A stretch of DNA of 64,000 nucleotides. Origin: PALSA-1296 sp037143335. GTDB taxonomy: Bacteria > Bacteroidota > Ignavibacteria > Palsa-1295. The stretch is from NCBI GenBank assembly GCA_037143335.1, contig JBAWZA010000014.1:1-64000 (forward strand), in the 5' to 3' direction. The translations under genes were made by a program, and so were the position numbers. Under the pieces are notes generated by a model. It saw nothing but the letters and a program-made list of their open reading frames with translations, was not told where the DNA came from and ran no database searches. Positions 42,853 to 51,784 of the stretch are shown here, one piece after another (position 1 is the stretch's first letter; each line of letters begins with the position of its first letter).

Positions 42853-43404
42853 TTAGAGCTTCGCTACAATCTTTGTTCGTAGAACCGATACGACGGCTTC
42901 GAGTCCGGCTTTGTCATCATCGCTAAATCTCGAAAGCTCTGCGCTATCAACATCGAGCACTCCGAACAGATCGCCATTGGGGAGAATGATCGGTAGGACT
43001 ATCTCCGAGCGCGAATCTTCGTCACAGGCAATGTGTCCGGGGAATTGATCCACATTGGGGACAACGATCACTTCATGTATCAGAGCAGATGTACCACATA
43101 CACCTTTTCCAACCTCTATAGAAGTGCACGCTGGTTTGCCTGTGAATGGACCAAGGTAAAGATGGTTGCCATCCAGAAAATAAAATCCAAGCCAATTTAT
43201 TCTTGGTATCCGAGAACATAGAAAAGCGGCTGCATTGGCAAGGGTTGTAACCGTTCGATCATTCGAATCAAGCAATCCGTCTAAGTCTGCTGAAATTTGT
43301 TGCCACATCATTTTGAGTAGAAATATTTTTGGCTCGTAAGGAGAAAACAGAATCCACTGGGCATCGTTCGCTTCGATTATTCTGAGTCTGGTTGAATAAA
43401 TCAT
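42853..43404 (-). CDS. msrC: Free methionine-(R)-sulfoxide reductase (GAF domain)
   Basis: This enzyme reduces free Met-R-sulfoxide. The GAF domain (from about MMWQQISADLDGLLDSNDRT) carries INWLGFYFLDGNHLYLGPFT, the resolving and catalytic Cys set as GKPACTSIEVGKGVCGTSAL and GHIACDEDSRSEIVLPI, and the end GVLDVDSAELSRFSDDDKAG, all three family cysteines in place. I chose the ATG at 43404 because a GGGAGG box lies 11 bases upstream; the more typical family length starts at 43311, and a GTG at 43542 would overlap the next gene's leader. The product is 183 residues. It is divergent from the DUF1800 gene. Confidence 0.88.
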   Translation of the reverse strand: MIYSTRLRIIEANDAQWILFSPYEPKIFLLKMMWQQISADLDGLLDSNDRTVTTLANAAAFLCSRIPRINWLGFYFLDGNHLYLGPFTGKPACTSIEVGKGVCGTSALIHEVIVVPNVDQFPGHIACDEDSRSEIVLPIILPNGDLFGVLDVDSAELSRFSDDDKAGLEAVVSVLRTKIVAKL

Positions 43405-43563
43405 TGAACTCTTATCCTCCCATTTTCGTAGTTTAGTGCAATGTTGTTGTGTTGATTTGTTCGAATTCCCAGAACGAACTGCTCTATTTCTCTCTGGTGT
43501 TGTAACTCTAGGGAGTAAGTGGTGTTTATTAAGAGTTTGCATTTCATAACGGAGGACTATACT

Positions 43564-45153
43564 ATGGATCGCCGATCATTTCTCACTTCCTGGACGCAAC
43601 GTTCGGAACAGATAGCACAAGATAATTCTCACTCAGGTTCGACAGAACGGACTCAATCCGCTGGTCTTGAACCATGGGTTCCAACTGTGGCAGAGCCTTG
43701 GGACGCAGTCCGGGCTGGACATCTTTTGCGACGCACAACAATGATGCCGAAGTGGTCGGAGATTACTCAGCTTCTGGCGAAAACTCCTTCGGAGGCAGTT
43801 GATCTCTTACTGAACACTCCTTCAACCCCGGCTCCACCGTCAAATGCAAATCATGACACGTATTCTCTTAAGGGATTGGACAATGTGCTGACGAATCAAC
43901 TTAAAGGCACTTGGGCTGGCGATGACGGAATCTTAAAAAATTGGTATGCCGCTGTCCTCATGAACTCGCCACTCTCGATTGTCGAGAAGATGACATTCTT
44001 TTGGAGTGGGCATTTTACGAGTCAATTCGTTGCGGATGATTCGTATGTGATAGCACCGCTGCTCTATCGTCAGAACGATTTGCTCCGACAGAACTGCCTC
44101 AATAATTTTCATAACCTGGCATTTGCTGTCACCCTTGATGGCGCTATGCTTGTGTATCTTGGCGGCATACTCAACACAAAGAGCAGAGCAAATGAAAACT
44201 ATGCTCGCGAGATCATGGAGCTTTTTACCATGGGCTTAGGAAGCGGCTACACCGAAGGAGATGTAAAAGAAGCTGCAAGAATTTTGACAGGTTGGCGCGT
44301 TGCACAGTTCAATAACGAGCCTACGCCGAACGGAATTTTCAACACCTATTTTTCTCCTGCCGATCACGACATCGGTAATAAGACATTCCTTGGTGTCTCC
44401 TTCAGTGCGATCACGGATCAGGAGAATACGGAGTTTTTGGTAAAAGAGCATGAGATAAAAAAACTTGTTGATACGATTTTCGATCTGAATATCTACGGGA
44501 AGACAGTTGCGAAATATATCTGCAGAAAAATTTATCGCTACTTCATCTACAGTAACCCTGCCGGTGTTGATGAGACAATTGTCAGTGCAATGGCGGATAC
44601 GATGATCGCAAATAATTTCGACATTAAGCCTGTGATGTCTCAGTTACTGAAGAGTGCTCACTTCTTCGATAATGTGAATATCGGTTGCCAGATAAAGACA
44701 CCAGCAGAGTTTGTCATTGGTATCGCACGCCAACTTAATTATTCGGCTAACATGACGGGTAATATGACTACGATTCTGCAAGATTTGTTTAATCCACCCA
44801 ATGTAAGCGGTTGGCCTGGATGGCATGATTGGATTACCACCAATACTTTTCCCGTGCGATCAACAATCGTTACGGCAGCAATTAGCGGCTTATCAGATCA
44901 GAATGTGATTGATTTTATCAAACAATTTCCTGATTCCTCGGATGCGAATTTACTCATCACTCACGTAGGAGCATTTATGCTTCCACGCAAACTTGCGAAG
45001 GTGCGCCATGATGATTTGGTGAATAGACTTGTCGGTGGCGGAAAAGACTACGAGTGGTCAGGGATTCTCTCGACCAGTCCAAACACTGCAGCTCGTTACA
45101 TGCGAGATGTGTTGACTACGATTTGCAATTTACCGGATTTTCAACTTTGTTAA
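43564..45153 (+). CDS. DUF1800 family exported protein
   Basis: DUF1800 proteins are widespread, function unknown, and are nearly always followed by a DUF1501 gene. The start at 43564 has a GGAGG ribosome-binding site 8 bases before and gives MDRRSFLTSW, a twin-arginine-like start, but without an obvious hydrophobic core. Typical features follow: DAVRAGHLLRRTTMMPKWSE, LMNSPLSIVEKMTFFWSGHF, RANENYAREIMELFTMGLGS, GYTEGDVKEAARILTGW, YICRKIYRYFIYSNP and FNPPNVSGWPGWHDWITTNT. The protein is 529 residues. It precedes the DUF1501 gene by 16 bases. Confidence 0.87.
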   Translation: MDRRSFLTSWTQRSEQIAQDNSHSGSTERTQSAGLEPWVPTVAEPWDAVRAGHLLRRTTMMPKWSEITQLLAKTPSEAVDLLLNTPSTPAPPSNANHDTYSLKGLDNVLTNQLKGTWAGDDGILKNWYAAVLMNSPLSIVEKMTFFWSGHFTSQFVADDSYVIAPLLYRQNDLLRQNCLNNFHNLAFAVTLDGAMLVYLGGILNTKSRANENYAREIMELFTMGLGSGYTEGDVKEAARILTGWRVAQFNNEPTPNGIFNTYFSPADHDIGNKTFLGVSFSAITDQENTEFLVKEHEIKKLVDTIFDLNIYGKTVAKYICRKIYRYFIYSNPAGVDETIVSAMADTMIANNFDIKPVMSQLLKSAHFFDNVNIGCQIKTPAEFVIGIARQLNYSANMTGNMTTILQDLFNPPNVSGWPGWHDWITTNTFPVRSTIVTAAISGLSDQNVIDFIKQFPDSSDANLLITHVGAFMLPRKLAKVRHDDLVNRLVGGGKDYEWSGILSTSPNTAARYMRDVLTTICNLPDFQLC

Positions 45154-45169
45154 GAAAGGGAATACTACA

Positions 45170-46768
45170 ATGAAAAGACGTACATTCTTAAAATCCGCGC
45201 TTGCAACTGCAGCAGCATCACCTTTCGTACTCAATGGGACGACAGTTCACGCTGGATCACCATTCAAATTTTTCTTGCAAACTCCGCAAGCAAATTTGAA
45301 CGATCGAATCCTGATTATCTGCCAATTATTTGGTGGCAATGATGGACTCAATACCATTATTCCAGCAGATGATCCAGCCTATTACAGCATTCGGCCGAAT
45401 ATCGCAATCCCGAAGGACAAGACTGTCCAGTACGCAGGTATCCACTTTGCTCCCAATCTCTCTTACGGAGATAAGGGCGGATTTGTTGGAATGATTCAAC
45501 AAGGATCATTAGCTGTTGTGCAGGGGATTGGTTATCCCTATCCGAACTTAAGCCATTTCCGCTCGACGGACATTTGGCTCTCAGGAATTAATGACTCAAA
45601 TCCTGATCACAGACTTGATACAGGATGGGTTGGCAGATATTTAGAAAAACAATTTCCTGATTTCCCTGCAAATTTACCTGATGATCCGCTTGCAATTCAG
45701 TTCGGTGGATTCTCACTTGCCTTGCAAGGTTCAAAAGGCAGGATGGGAATTGAGGTTGCTGACCCAAGCAAGCAGGCTGGCGTAGGCTCGGCGAACGATG
45801 CCCTCGATGATGAGAGCACAGGCACATCATATTTGAATGAGTACAATTTCGTCGCCGACATTGCTGCTCGGTCAAATAAGTATTCACAACGTGTGAAAGA
45901 TGCCTTTGCAATTGGCAAAACTAAGCTCACAGGAAAGTACGCAAGCGATGGCTTTGCTTCTCAGATGGCAAACTGCGCCGCTCTTATTGCTGGTGGTTTG
46001 AAGACTAAGGTGTATGTTGTTTCAATGGGAGGGTTTGATAATCACGTAACACAAAACACAGGATTTAATGTCGGCACGCATCCAACCTTGCTGACACAAT
46101 TTTCTGATGCCATCGCTCAGTTCATGTACGATATGGTAAAGCTGGGACAGGCTGATCGTGTCATCGGATTAAGCGTCAGTGAGTTCGGTAGAAGACCAGT
46201 TGAAAACGGTTCGCTCGGAACAGATCACGGCACAACAAGTGTGCAATTTGTTTTTGGTACGCAAGTTAATAGCGGTGCGTTCGGATTCATTCCTGATTTA
46301 TCGAATCTTGATGAAACCGGTGATATGCCGTATAATATTGACTACCACCGAATGTATCTTGAAGTTCTCACCAAGTGGTTTGATATGTCGCTTGATGATG
46401 CAAGGAAATTACTTCCGGATACCAACTTGATAACAGGTATTGATAAACTTGATCCGCTACCTGTGCTTCAAACGCAGCATAGCTACGTCAACTACAAGCC
46501 GTACCAAGCTCCGCTTACGCTTAATGCCAATTATCCAAATCCATTCAGCTCCCGGACTCGCATTTCAATCGAAGTGCCACAGAGCGGACTGGTATCTCTT
46601 GAGGTATCGTCTATTGATGGGAAATACTCTCGACGAATTTTCGAACAGAACTTGTCAGCCGGTCCGCAGAGCATTGCTCTCGACCTCAATGTACCGAGTG
46701 GAAATTATTTGCTCGTAGCGAAGAGTGGCACGATGGTAGCATCGAAGATGATTCAGTGCGTGAAATAA
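45170..46768 (+). CDS. DUF1501 family protein with Tat signal and T9SS sorting domain
   Basis: DUF1501 proteins resemble alkaline phosphatase-fold (sulfatase-like) proteins and occur with DUF1800. The 532-residue protein starts MKRRTFLKSALATAAASPFV, a twin-arginine signal, then DRILIICQLFGGNDGLNTII, NLSHFRSTDIWLSGINDSNP, VYVVSMGGFDNHVTQNTGFN, SEFGRRPVENGSLGTDHGTT and NIDYHRMYLEVLTKWF, all family landmarks. The last 85 residues (LNANYPNPFSSRTRISIEVP, SIDGKYSRRIFEQNLSAGPQ, PSGNYLLVAKSGTMVASKMI) are a T9SS type A domain. A Tat signal with a T9SS tail implies folding in the cytosol before two-step export, possibly with a bound metal. Confidence 0.9.
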   Translation: MKRRTFLKSALATAAASPFVLNGTTVHAGSPFKFFLQTPQANLNDRILIICQLFGGNDGLNTIIPADDPAYYSIRPNIAIPKDKTVQYAGIHFAPNLSYGDKGGFVGMIQQGSLAVVQGIGYPYPNLSHFRSTDIWLSGINDSNPDHRLDTGWVGRYLEKQFPDFPANLPDDPLAIQFGGFSLALQGSKGRMGIEVADPSKQAGVGSANDALDDESTGTSYLNEYNFVADIAARSNKYSQRVKDAFAIGKTKLTGKYASDGFASQMANCAALIAGGLKTKVYVVSMGGFDNHVTQNTGFNVGTHPTLLTQFSDAIAQFMYDMVKLGQADRVIGLSVSEFGRRPVENGSLGTDHGTTSVQFVFGTQVNSGAFGFIPDLSNLDETGDMPYNIDYHRMYLEVLTKWFDMSLDDARKLLPDTNLITGIDKLDPLPVLQTQHSYVNYKPYQAPLTLNANYPNPFSSRTRISIEVPQSGLVSLEVSSIDGKYSRRIFEQNLSAGPQSIALDLNVPSGNYLLVAKSGTMVASKMIQCVK

Positions 46769-46812
46769 TTTTACAAGAAACACATAAATAGCATTACTTT
46801 TCTCCGAAAGAT

Positions 46813-49800
46813 TTGCGGAAATATCTCATACCGTTTCTTTTTCTGATTTGCTTGCAGACAACTGCGATGGGTCAGGCTTGTGATACCGTCAAAGAATGTG
46901 TTGGCAAAGCACTGACCATTTCGGTTACCAGCGGAAAAGGAGCGCAGTACGTTGACGTGGATGACCTGAATCCACAAGGAGCGGCGAGGCTTCGCGCTAT
47001 GGATACCGCTATTACTTTCGAAGCATGGCTCAAGCCACAGATTCAACCTGGGAAAAAAGTATTTGTAGCCGGTATTTGGGGACCCAATAAAGATAACAAC
47101 GACGTGTGGCTCTGCTACATTGTTGATGCAAAAATATATTTCGTCATTAGCTCGCCAAATACTTTTTTAGGCGATGTAGATAATACACTCGTCTCTGCTT
47201 CTGTGCCTGATCTATATACACGTGGTTGGGTGCATGTCGCTTGTGTGTGGGATGGAATTTCTGAAGAAGCTCGAATCATTGTTGATGGCACCGAGCTTGG
47301 ACGTGCTCGAAACACTCTCTACCCGATTTCGAAGCTTCACCATCAAGAAGATAATAAATTATCACTTGAGCTAGGCAATTGCAATGGTCTCTTAGACGAT
47401 CAGAATAATAACCGTACCTTCCACGGGCAAATGGACGAGATCAGAATCTGGAGCCGTGCACTTTCGGCAAATGAGATTGCTTGCCAAAGAAATCTTTCGT
47501 TGAAAGGTACGGAATCTCACCTTGAGCTATACTTCCGTTGCAATGATTCCAGTTATTGGCAAACACTTTGTGATGCAACACCGAACGGTCACGTAGGTGA
47601 TGAGCGCGCAGGTGCGACGAAATTATCGAGTGACAGGAAAGTCCCACCGACGTTCACAGTAACACCGAACACGATTAATACGACATTATATTGCACGGAG
47701 GATACGGACTTTACCTTCACGATGCTCGATACATCGTTTTGCGGAAATTCACTCAATGCTTTTTTTGCAAATGGTACTGCGAATTCTTCTTTCAGCGTTA
47801 CACAGACATCGTTTAATACCCAGCAGAATACTCCGATCACATTTAATGTGCATTTTCATGGGAACATCACTGGACTACTTACGTCGTTCTTATATTTTCA
47901 AAATGTAAATCGTTGTGGCGATCCGTTACGCATACCGTTCCGAATCAACCGTTCGACAGAGTTGCAATACAGTGCGCAAGCACTTCTCTTTGATACTCTT
48001 TTTGTCGGATGCCCAGAGCATTCATATACTGAGGATTCACTTCGTATCTGCAACACCAGTGGCAGACCAATTCGAATATTTTCTGTCTCGACAAAGAATC
48101 CGAAATTTTCATGGTCGCCTTCGGCAGGAAATCCGAATGTGCCTCTCACGCTTCAACCAGGACAATGTTGGTTTATTCAGGTAAGAATGGATGCCAATGA
48201 TACAACAAAGACGCTCTATGATACTCTGCATGTGACGAGTGATTATGCATGTCTTGGCAGCGGATTTATTCCCCTTCAATGTCGTACACAAGATGTGTTT
48301 GTACTTCTTACTCCAAGTGCAAAGTCACAAATACATAAGATGGCATTCGAGGCAGTATGCCCGGATCAACTTTCGAATGTACAGGATTATCAGTTCCGTT
48401 CATTGATGCAGGATAATGTAAACATAGATACCATTATTTTTACACGTCCAGAATTTTTCGGAAGGAAGTGGACATTCCCGATTTTGATGAAGCCGAAGAC
48501 GGCATATCAACCAGAGTTTATCCGCTTCCGTCCCTCCGCTCCGGGTCCTTTCGCAGGTCAGATGCAGGTGATTAGTCATTACCGAGGTTGTACGATTACA
48601 AAGACTATTGATTTTACCGGCACCGGAATTTCGGTGAATGTCGGATTCATCACGCCGAATCTTTTATTCGGTCAAGTTTCAATCGGTAAACTCGGCACTC
48701 AGATCGCTACTGCCAAAAATAATGGACAAGACGCTCGGAACATGGCATCGTATCTGAAGGTTGGCGATGTTTTCACAATTGCCGCTGGCAAGCAATTCGG
48801 AATTGGTCCGGGCGCGACTGCAAATATCTCAATCGAATTCAGACCGCGTGAACCCAAAAAATATTACGATACACTCTGCATTTTTGATTTGCAATGTTAT
48901 GGCACATTCTGCATCCCAATCGAAGCGGAGGGAGTATTTGAGAAATTAGAATTCAGACCTCCGTTCTTGGATATCGAAAATGTATTGGGATGTCAATGTC
49001 GTACAAATTCCATTGCGGTCATAAATCATACCCCCTCGCCCGTGGCAATCACGGGAGATGCTTTAGTTGATCCGAGTGGTACATTCTCATTGTTAAATCG
49101 AATTCCTGCAAAGACGTTGAGTCCCGGGGATTCGTTTGTGTATTCAGTCAAGTATTGTCCTAATGATGTCACCTCAGATAGAGCTGATCGTTCCTATCTC
49201 CAGATAAATTTGCAGGATGGTACGAATTACCAAATACTTTTACAAGGATCGAGTTTTGTACCAAAGCTTGCGGTCACACCACTAACGACGTACGGGCAAG
49301 TTGAGGTCGGTTGGCAAAAAGATGACAGTGTGACTATTGAAAATATTTCAATAGTTCCTGTTCACATCACAAGCGTTACTGTACCAGCGGGCTATAGTCT
49401 CATCTCGGTGACACCGCCACTCCCGTTTTGGTTGAAGCCTCGCGATTCGATGACGGCACTTATTAGGTTTACTCCGACAGCAGCGCAACCATACATCGGG
49501 AATGTAACAGTCGTGCTCGATACACCTTGCGGTAAGACCACGACAGGTTTGCTGAGTGGCACTGGAATCGTCGTGAAATTGGATGTGCCGGTTCAGCTGA
49601 TTAACTTTGGGCTTGTCCGACCGTGTGATTGTCAGGAGCGTGAGATACCGCTTACGAACGAAAGTGATTTCATTCCGATCAATATAGATTCTATTTGGAT
49701 TGATGATGCTGGTTTGCCGAACCCAAATAAATCTGTATTCAAGTGGAGATCAAAACGGACAGGTGATACATCTGGCTCATTTATTATTCCTCCTGGAGCG

Positions 49801-51735
49801 GAGGATACGCTGGTCGTCACGTTCTGCCCTGACGTACCTGCAATCCCTCAGAATTTGACGATGAATGCTATCATTCATATTAAAGCAGGGACGAAGGTGT
49901 GGTCGAAACAATTTGATACGTACTTATCAGGCAGGCGCGAAATGAATTTTCAGCCGAATAATGCCTTCATCAGTTTCCCGACAACTCACGTTGATACACT
50001 CGCGAAGCCGATTCAGGTAAGCGTGAATGTACCAGATCCATTTACGAATCCGAGTGGAGATAGTATCGTATTCACGAAGGCTGTATTTGTGCCCGATCAG
50101 AATGTCTTCACCGTATCAGAGTGCACAGGTAAACCGTTGCCGTGGGTTGTGAAGCGCGGACAAAAATTGTGTTTGAATTTCGGATTCTTCCCCCGTGCTC
50201 CGAAACTCTACACTGCCAGACTTCACCTCTTCACGAGTTTTCCGTGTGATGGCGTTGACACCTCATTTTTCGTGAGTGGTCTCGGATTTGCACCTTCGTT
50301 TGGAGAGGGGATGGCATTTGATACGGCACGTCCGCGTCAAGATACTTTCCATATCGCATCTTGTGACACACTGGTTATCCCTGTGATGATTACGCGTGAT
50401 ATTCCGCAGAATATCATTGATATGCTTTTCCATCTTGGATATGATTCAACGAAATTAAAATTCTTGGATATTCAAACGCCATACACAACCCAAGCAACAG
50501 CGCTTGATAGCGCGGGAGTATGGGCCAATCTGAAAAACGCTCGTGATGTATTAGCGGGTACGGTATGTTACGTTCGTTTTCTGCCAAAGGGTGACACGGC
50601 GAATTTCATCATGACGCTTGACAACATTGATTTCTCGAGTGATTCGATTGTGTTCTATCAGATAGTCGTCAACAATGATTTTTGTCGGATTCTCATTGAT
50701 GATCCCGAAATTTTGATTCAGAAGCAAACCGATTTTGATACTGTTCGAGTGAAGCAGTGCAAGGATCTGCCACTTGTTGTTCGGAATCCGGGACTCGTGC
50801 CGGTGCGATTCGACTCGCTCTCAAGTTTGCCTGCGTATCACAAGATTATCTCAACGGATAAGCCGTATCCGCTGACCTTGCAGCCGGGTGATTCAATTGT
50901 TTTCACTCTCAGATTCTGTCCTCTCGCTGACTCTCTGATTGATACTTCGGTTTACGCACTCTCGAATAAACCATGTCCAATAGTTGATACTGGTCATTTC
51001 CACAGTTATGGTTATGCTCCACCATATCCGCTTACACTGTCGTTCGATCCGAGGATTGGTATAGTGGATACGGTTGCAGGAATTATCGGCGATACGGTGA
51101 TCATACCAGTTCTGATGAATGTTGATATGCCGCTCACGCCAATTGATATTAAGTACACACTCTACTATGATTTGTATGCGATGCAGTATCTCGGTGCTAC
51201 ATCGAAATATACGAAGCCAACTATCACGAATACTCCCGGCATTGTAAATGTTGATTTGTTGAATTGCGACAGTGTTGTGACGGGCGAAATTACTCAACTA
51301 AAGTTTTTGCTCAACGTACCTGATACCGCTATCTCATCAATCATTCTTACACCTCGAAAGTTTACGAGTGATTCGATCATGTTCATAAAGCCTGTACCGA
51401 CTGGTGATACAAGTATTGTGAAGATTGGGCCAAAGTGTAGTATTAGCACGCTTGTATTTAAAACGGGGACGAATAGTTTTGCTGAGCCGATACCGAATCC
51501 GACAACAGGGAAAGTGAGTTCGGAAGTAGAATTTTTCGAGGATGTCTCACCAAAGCTTACTCTCTTTAGTACGACTGGCGCACGAGTACGCGAGATATTA
51601 GATGGATCAACATTTATGAAGGGTGGCAGATACAAAATTGATTTTGACATCTCACACCTATCCACTGGAACGTACGTCTTAGTATTTGAAGCAGGCTCAT
51701 TCAAAGCGACCAAACGCGTCGTCTTGAATAAGTGA
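46813..51735 (+). CDS. Giant surface protein (LamG, ASH-like and cohesin-like repeats, T9SS)
   Basis: The 1640-residue protein starts with TTG; a GAAAGA box lies 3 bases before. It has a signal peptide (residues 1-20, ending MGQA). Next comes a LamG_3-like domain (about 35-225: ITFEAWLKPQIQPGKKVFVA, WVHVACVWDGISEEARIIVD, FHGQMDEIRIWSRALSANEI). A long series of Ig-like blocks of the choice-of-anchor/ASH type follows, with the recurrent pattern L.PGDS...V.Y.P, as in TLSPGDSFVYSVKYCPNDVT. Near the end two cohesin-like segments appear (about 1175-1290 and 1415-1530: VIPVMITRDIPQNIIDMLFH, VIIPVLMNVDMPLTPIDIKY). The end is a T9SS domain (PIPNPTTGKVSSEVEF, HLSTGTYVLVFEAGSFKATK). Adhesion or scaffold role inferred. 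Confidence 0.82.
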   Translation: MRKYLIPFLFLICLQTTAMGQACDTVKECVGKALTISVTSGKGAQYVDVDDLNPQGAARLRAMDTAITFEAWLKPQIQPGKKVFVAGIWGPNKDNNDVWLCYIVDAKIYFVISSPNTFLGDVDNTLVSASVPDLYTRGWVHVACVWDGISEEARIIVDGTELGRARNTLYPISKLHHQEDNKLSLELGNCNGLLDDQNNNRTFHGQMDEIRIWSRALSANEIACQRNLSLKGTESHLELYFRCNDSSYWQTLCDATPNGHVGDERAGATKLSSDRKVPPTFTVTPNTINTTLYCTEDTDFTFTMLDTSFCGNSLNAFFANGTANSSFSVTQTSFNTQQNTPITFNVHFHGNITGLLTSFLYFQNVNRCGDPLRIPFRINRSTELQYSAQALLFDTLFVGCPEHSYTEDSLRICNTSGRPIRIFSVSTKNPKFSWSPSAGNPNVPLTLQPGQCWFIQVRMDANDTTKTLYDTLHVTSDYACLGSGFIPLQCRTQDVFVLLTPSAKSQIHKMAFEAVCPDQLSNVQDYQFRSLMQDNVNIDTIIFTRPEFFGRKWTFPILMKPKTAYQPEFIRFRPSAPGPFAGQMQVISHYRGCTITKTIDFTGTGISVNVGFITPNLLFGQVSIGKLGTQIATAKNNGQDARNMASYLKVGDVFTIAAGKQFGIGPGATANISIEFRPREPKKYYDTLCIFDLQCYGTFCIPIEAEGVFEKLEFRPPFLDIENVLGCQCRTNSIAVINHTPSPVAITGDALVDPSGTFSLLNRIPAKTLSPGDSFVYSVKYCPNDVTSDRADRSYLQINLQDGTNYQILLQGSSFVPKLAVTPLTTYGQVEVGWQKDDSVTIENISIVPVHITSVTVPAGYSLISVTPPLPFWLKPRDSMTALIRFTPTAAQPYIGNVTVVLDTPCGKTTTGLLSGTGIVVKLDVPVQLINFGLVRPCDCQEREIPLTNESDFIPINIDSIWIDDAGLPNPNKSVFKWRSKRTGDTSGSFIIPPGAEDTLVVTFCPDVPAIPQNLTMNAIIHIKAGTKVWSKQFDTYLSGRREMNFQPNNAFISFPTTHVDTLAKPIQVSVNVPDPFTNPSGDSIVFTKAVFVPDQNVFTVSECTGKPLPWVVKRGQKLCLNFGFFPRAPKLYTARLHLFTSFPCDGVDTSFFVSGLGFAPSFGEGMAFDTARPRQDTFHIASCDTLVIPVMITRDIPQNIIDMLFHLGYDSTKLKFLDIQTPYTTQATALDSAGVWANLKNARDVLAGTVCYVRFLPKGDTANFIMTLDNIDFSSDSIVFYQIVVNNDFCRILIDDPEILIQKQTDFDTVRVKQCKDLPLVVRNPGLVPVRFDSLSSLPAYHKIISTDKPYPLTLQPGDSIVFTLRFCPLADSLIDTSVYALSNKPCPIVDTGHFHSYGYAPPYPLTLSFDPRIGIVDTVAGIIGDTVIIPVLMNVDMPLTPIDIKYTLYYDLYAMQYLGATSKYTKPTITNTPGIVNVDLLNCDSVVTGEITQLKFLLNVPDTAISSIILTPRKFTSDSIMFIKPVPTGDTSIVKIGPKCSISTLVFKTGTNSFAEPIPNPTTGKVSSEVEFFEDVSPKLTLFSTTGARVREILDGSTFMKGGRYKIDFDISHLSTGTYVLVFEAGSFKATKRVVLNK

Positions 51736-51784
51736 TGTGATACTTTCTACCCTATAGACAAGGGGCTGACAATCGATTTTTTTC

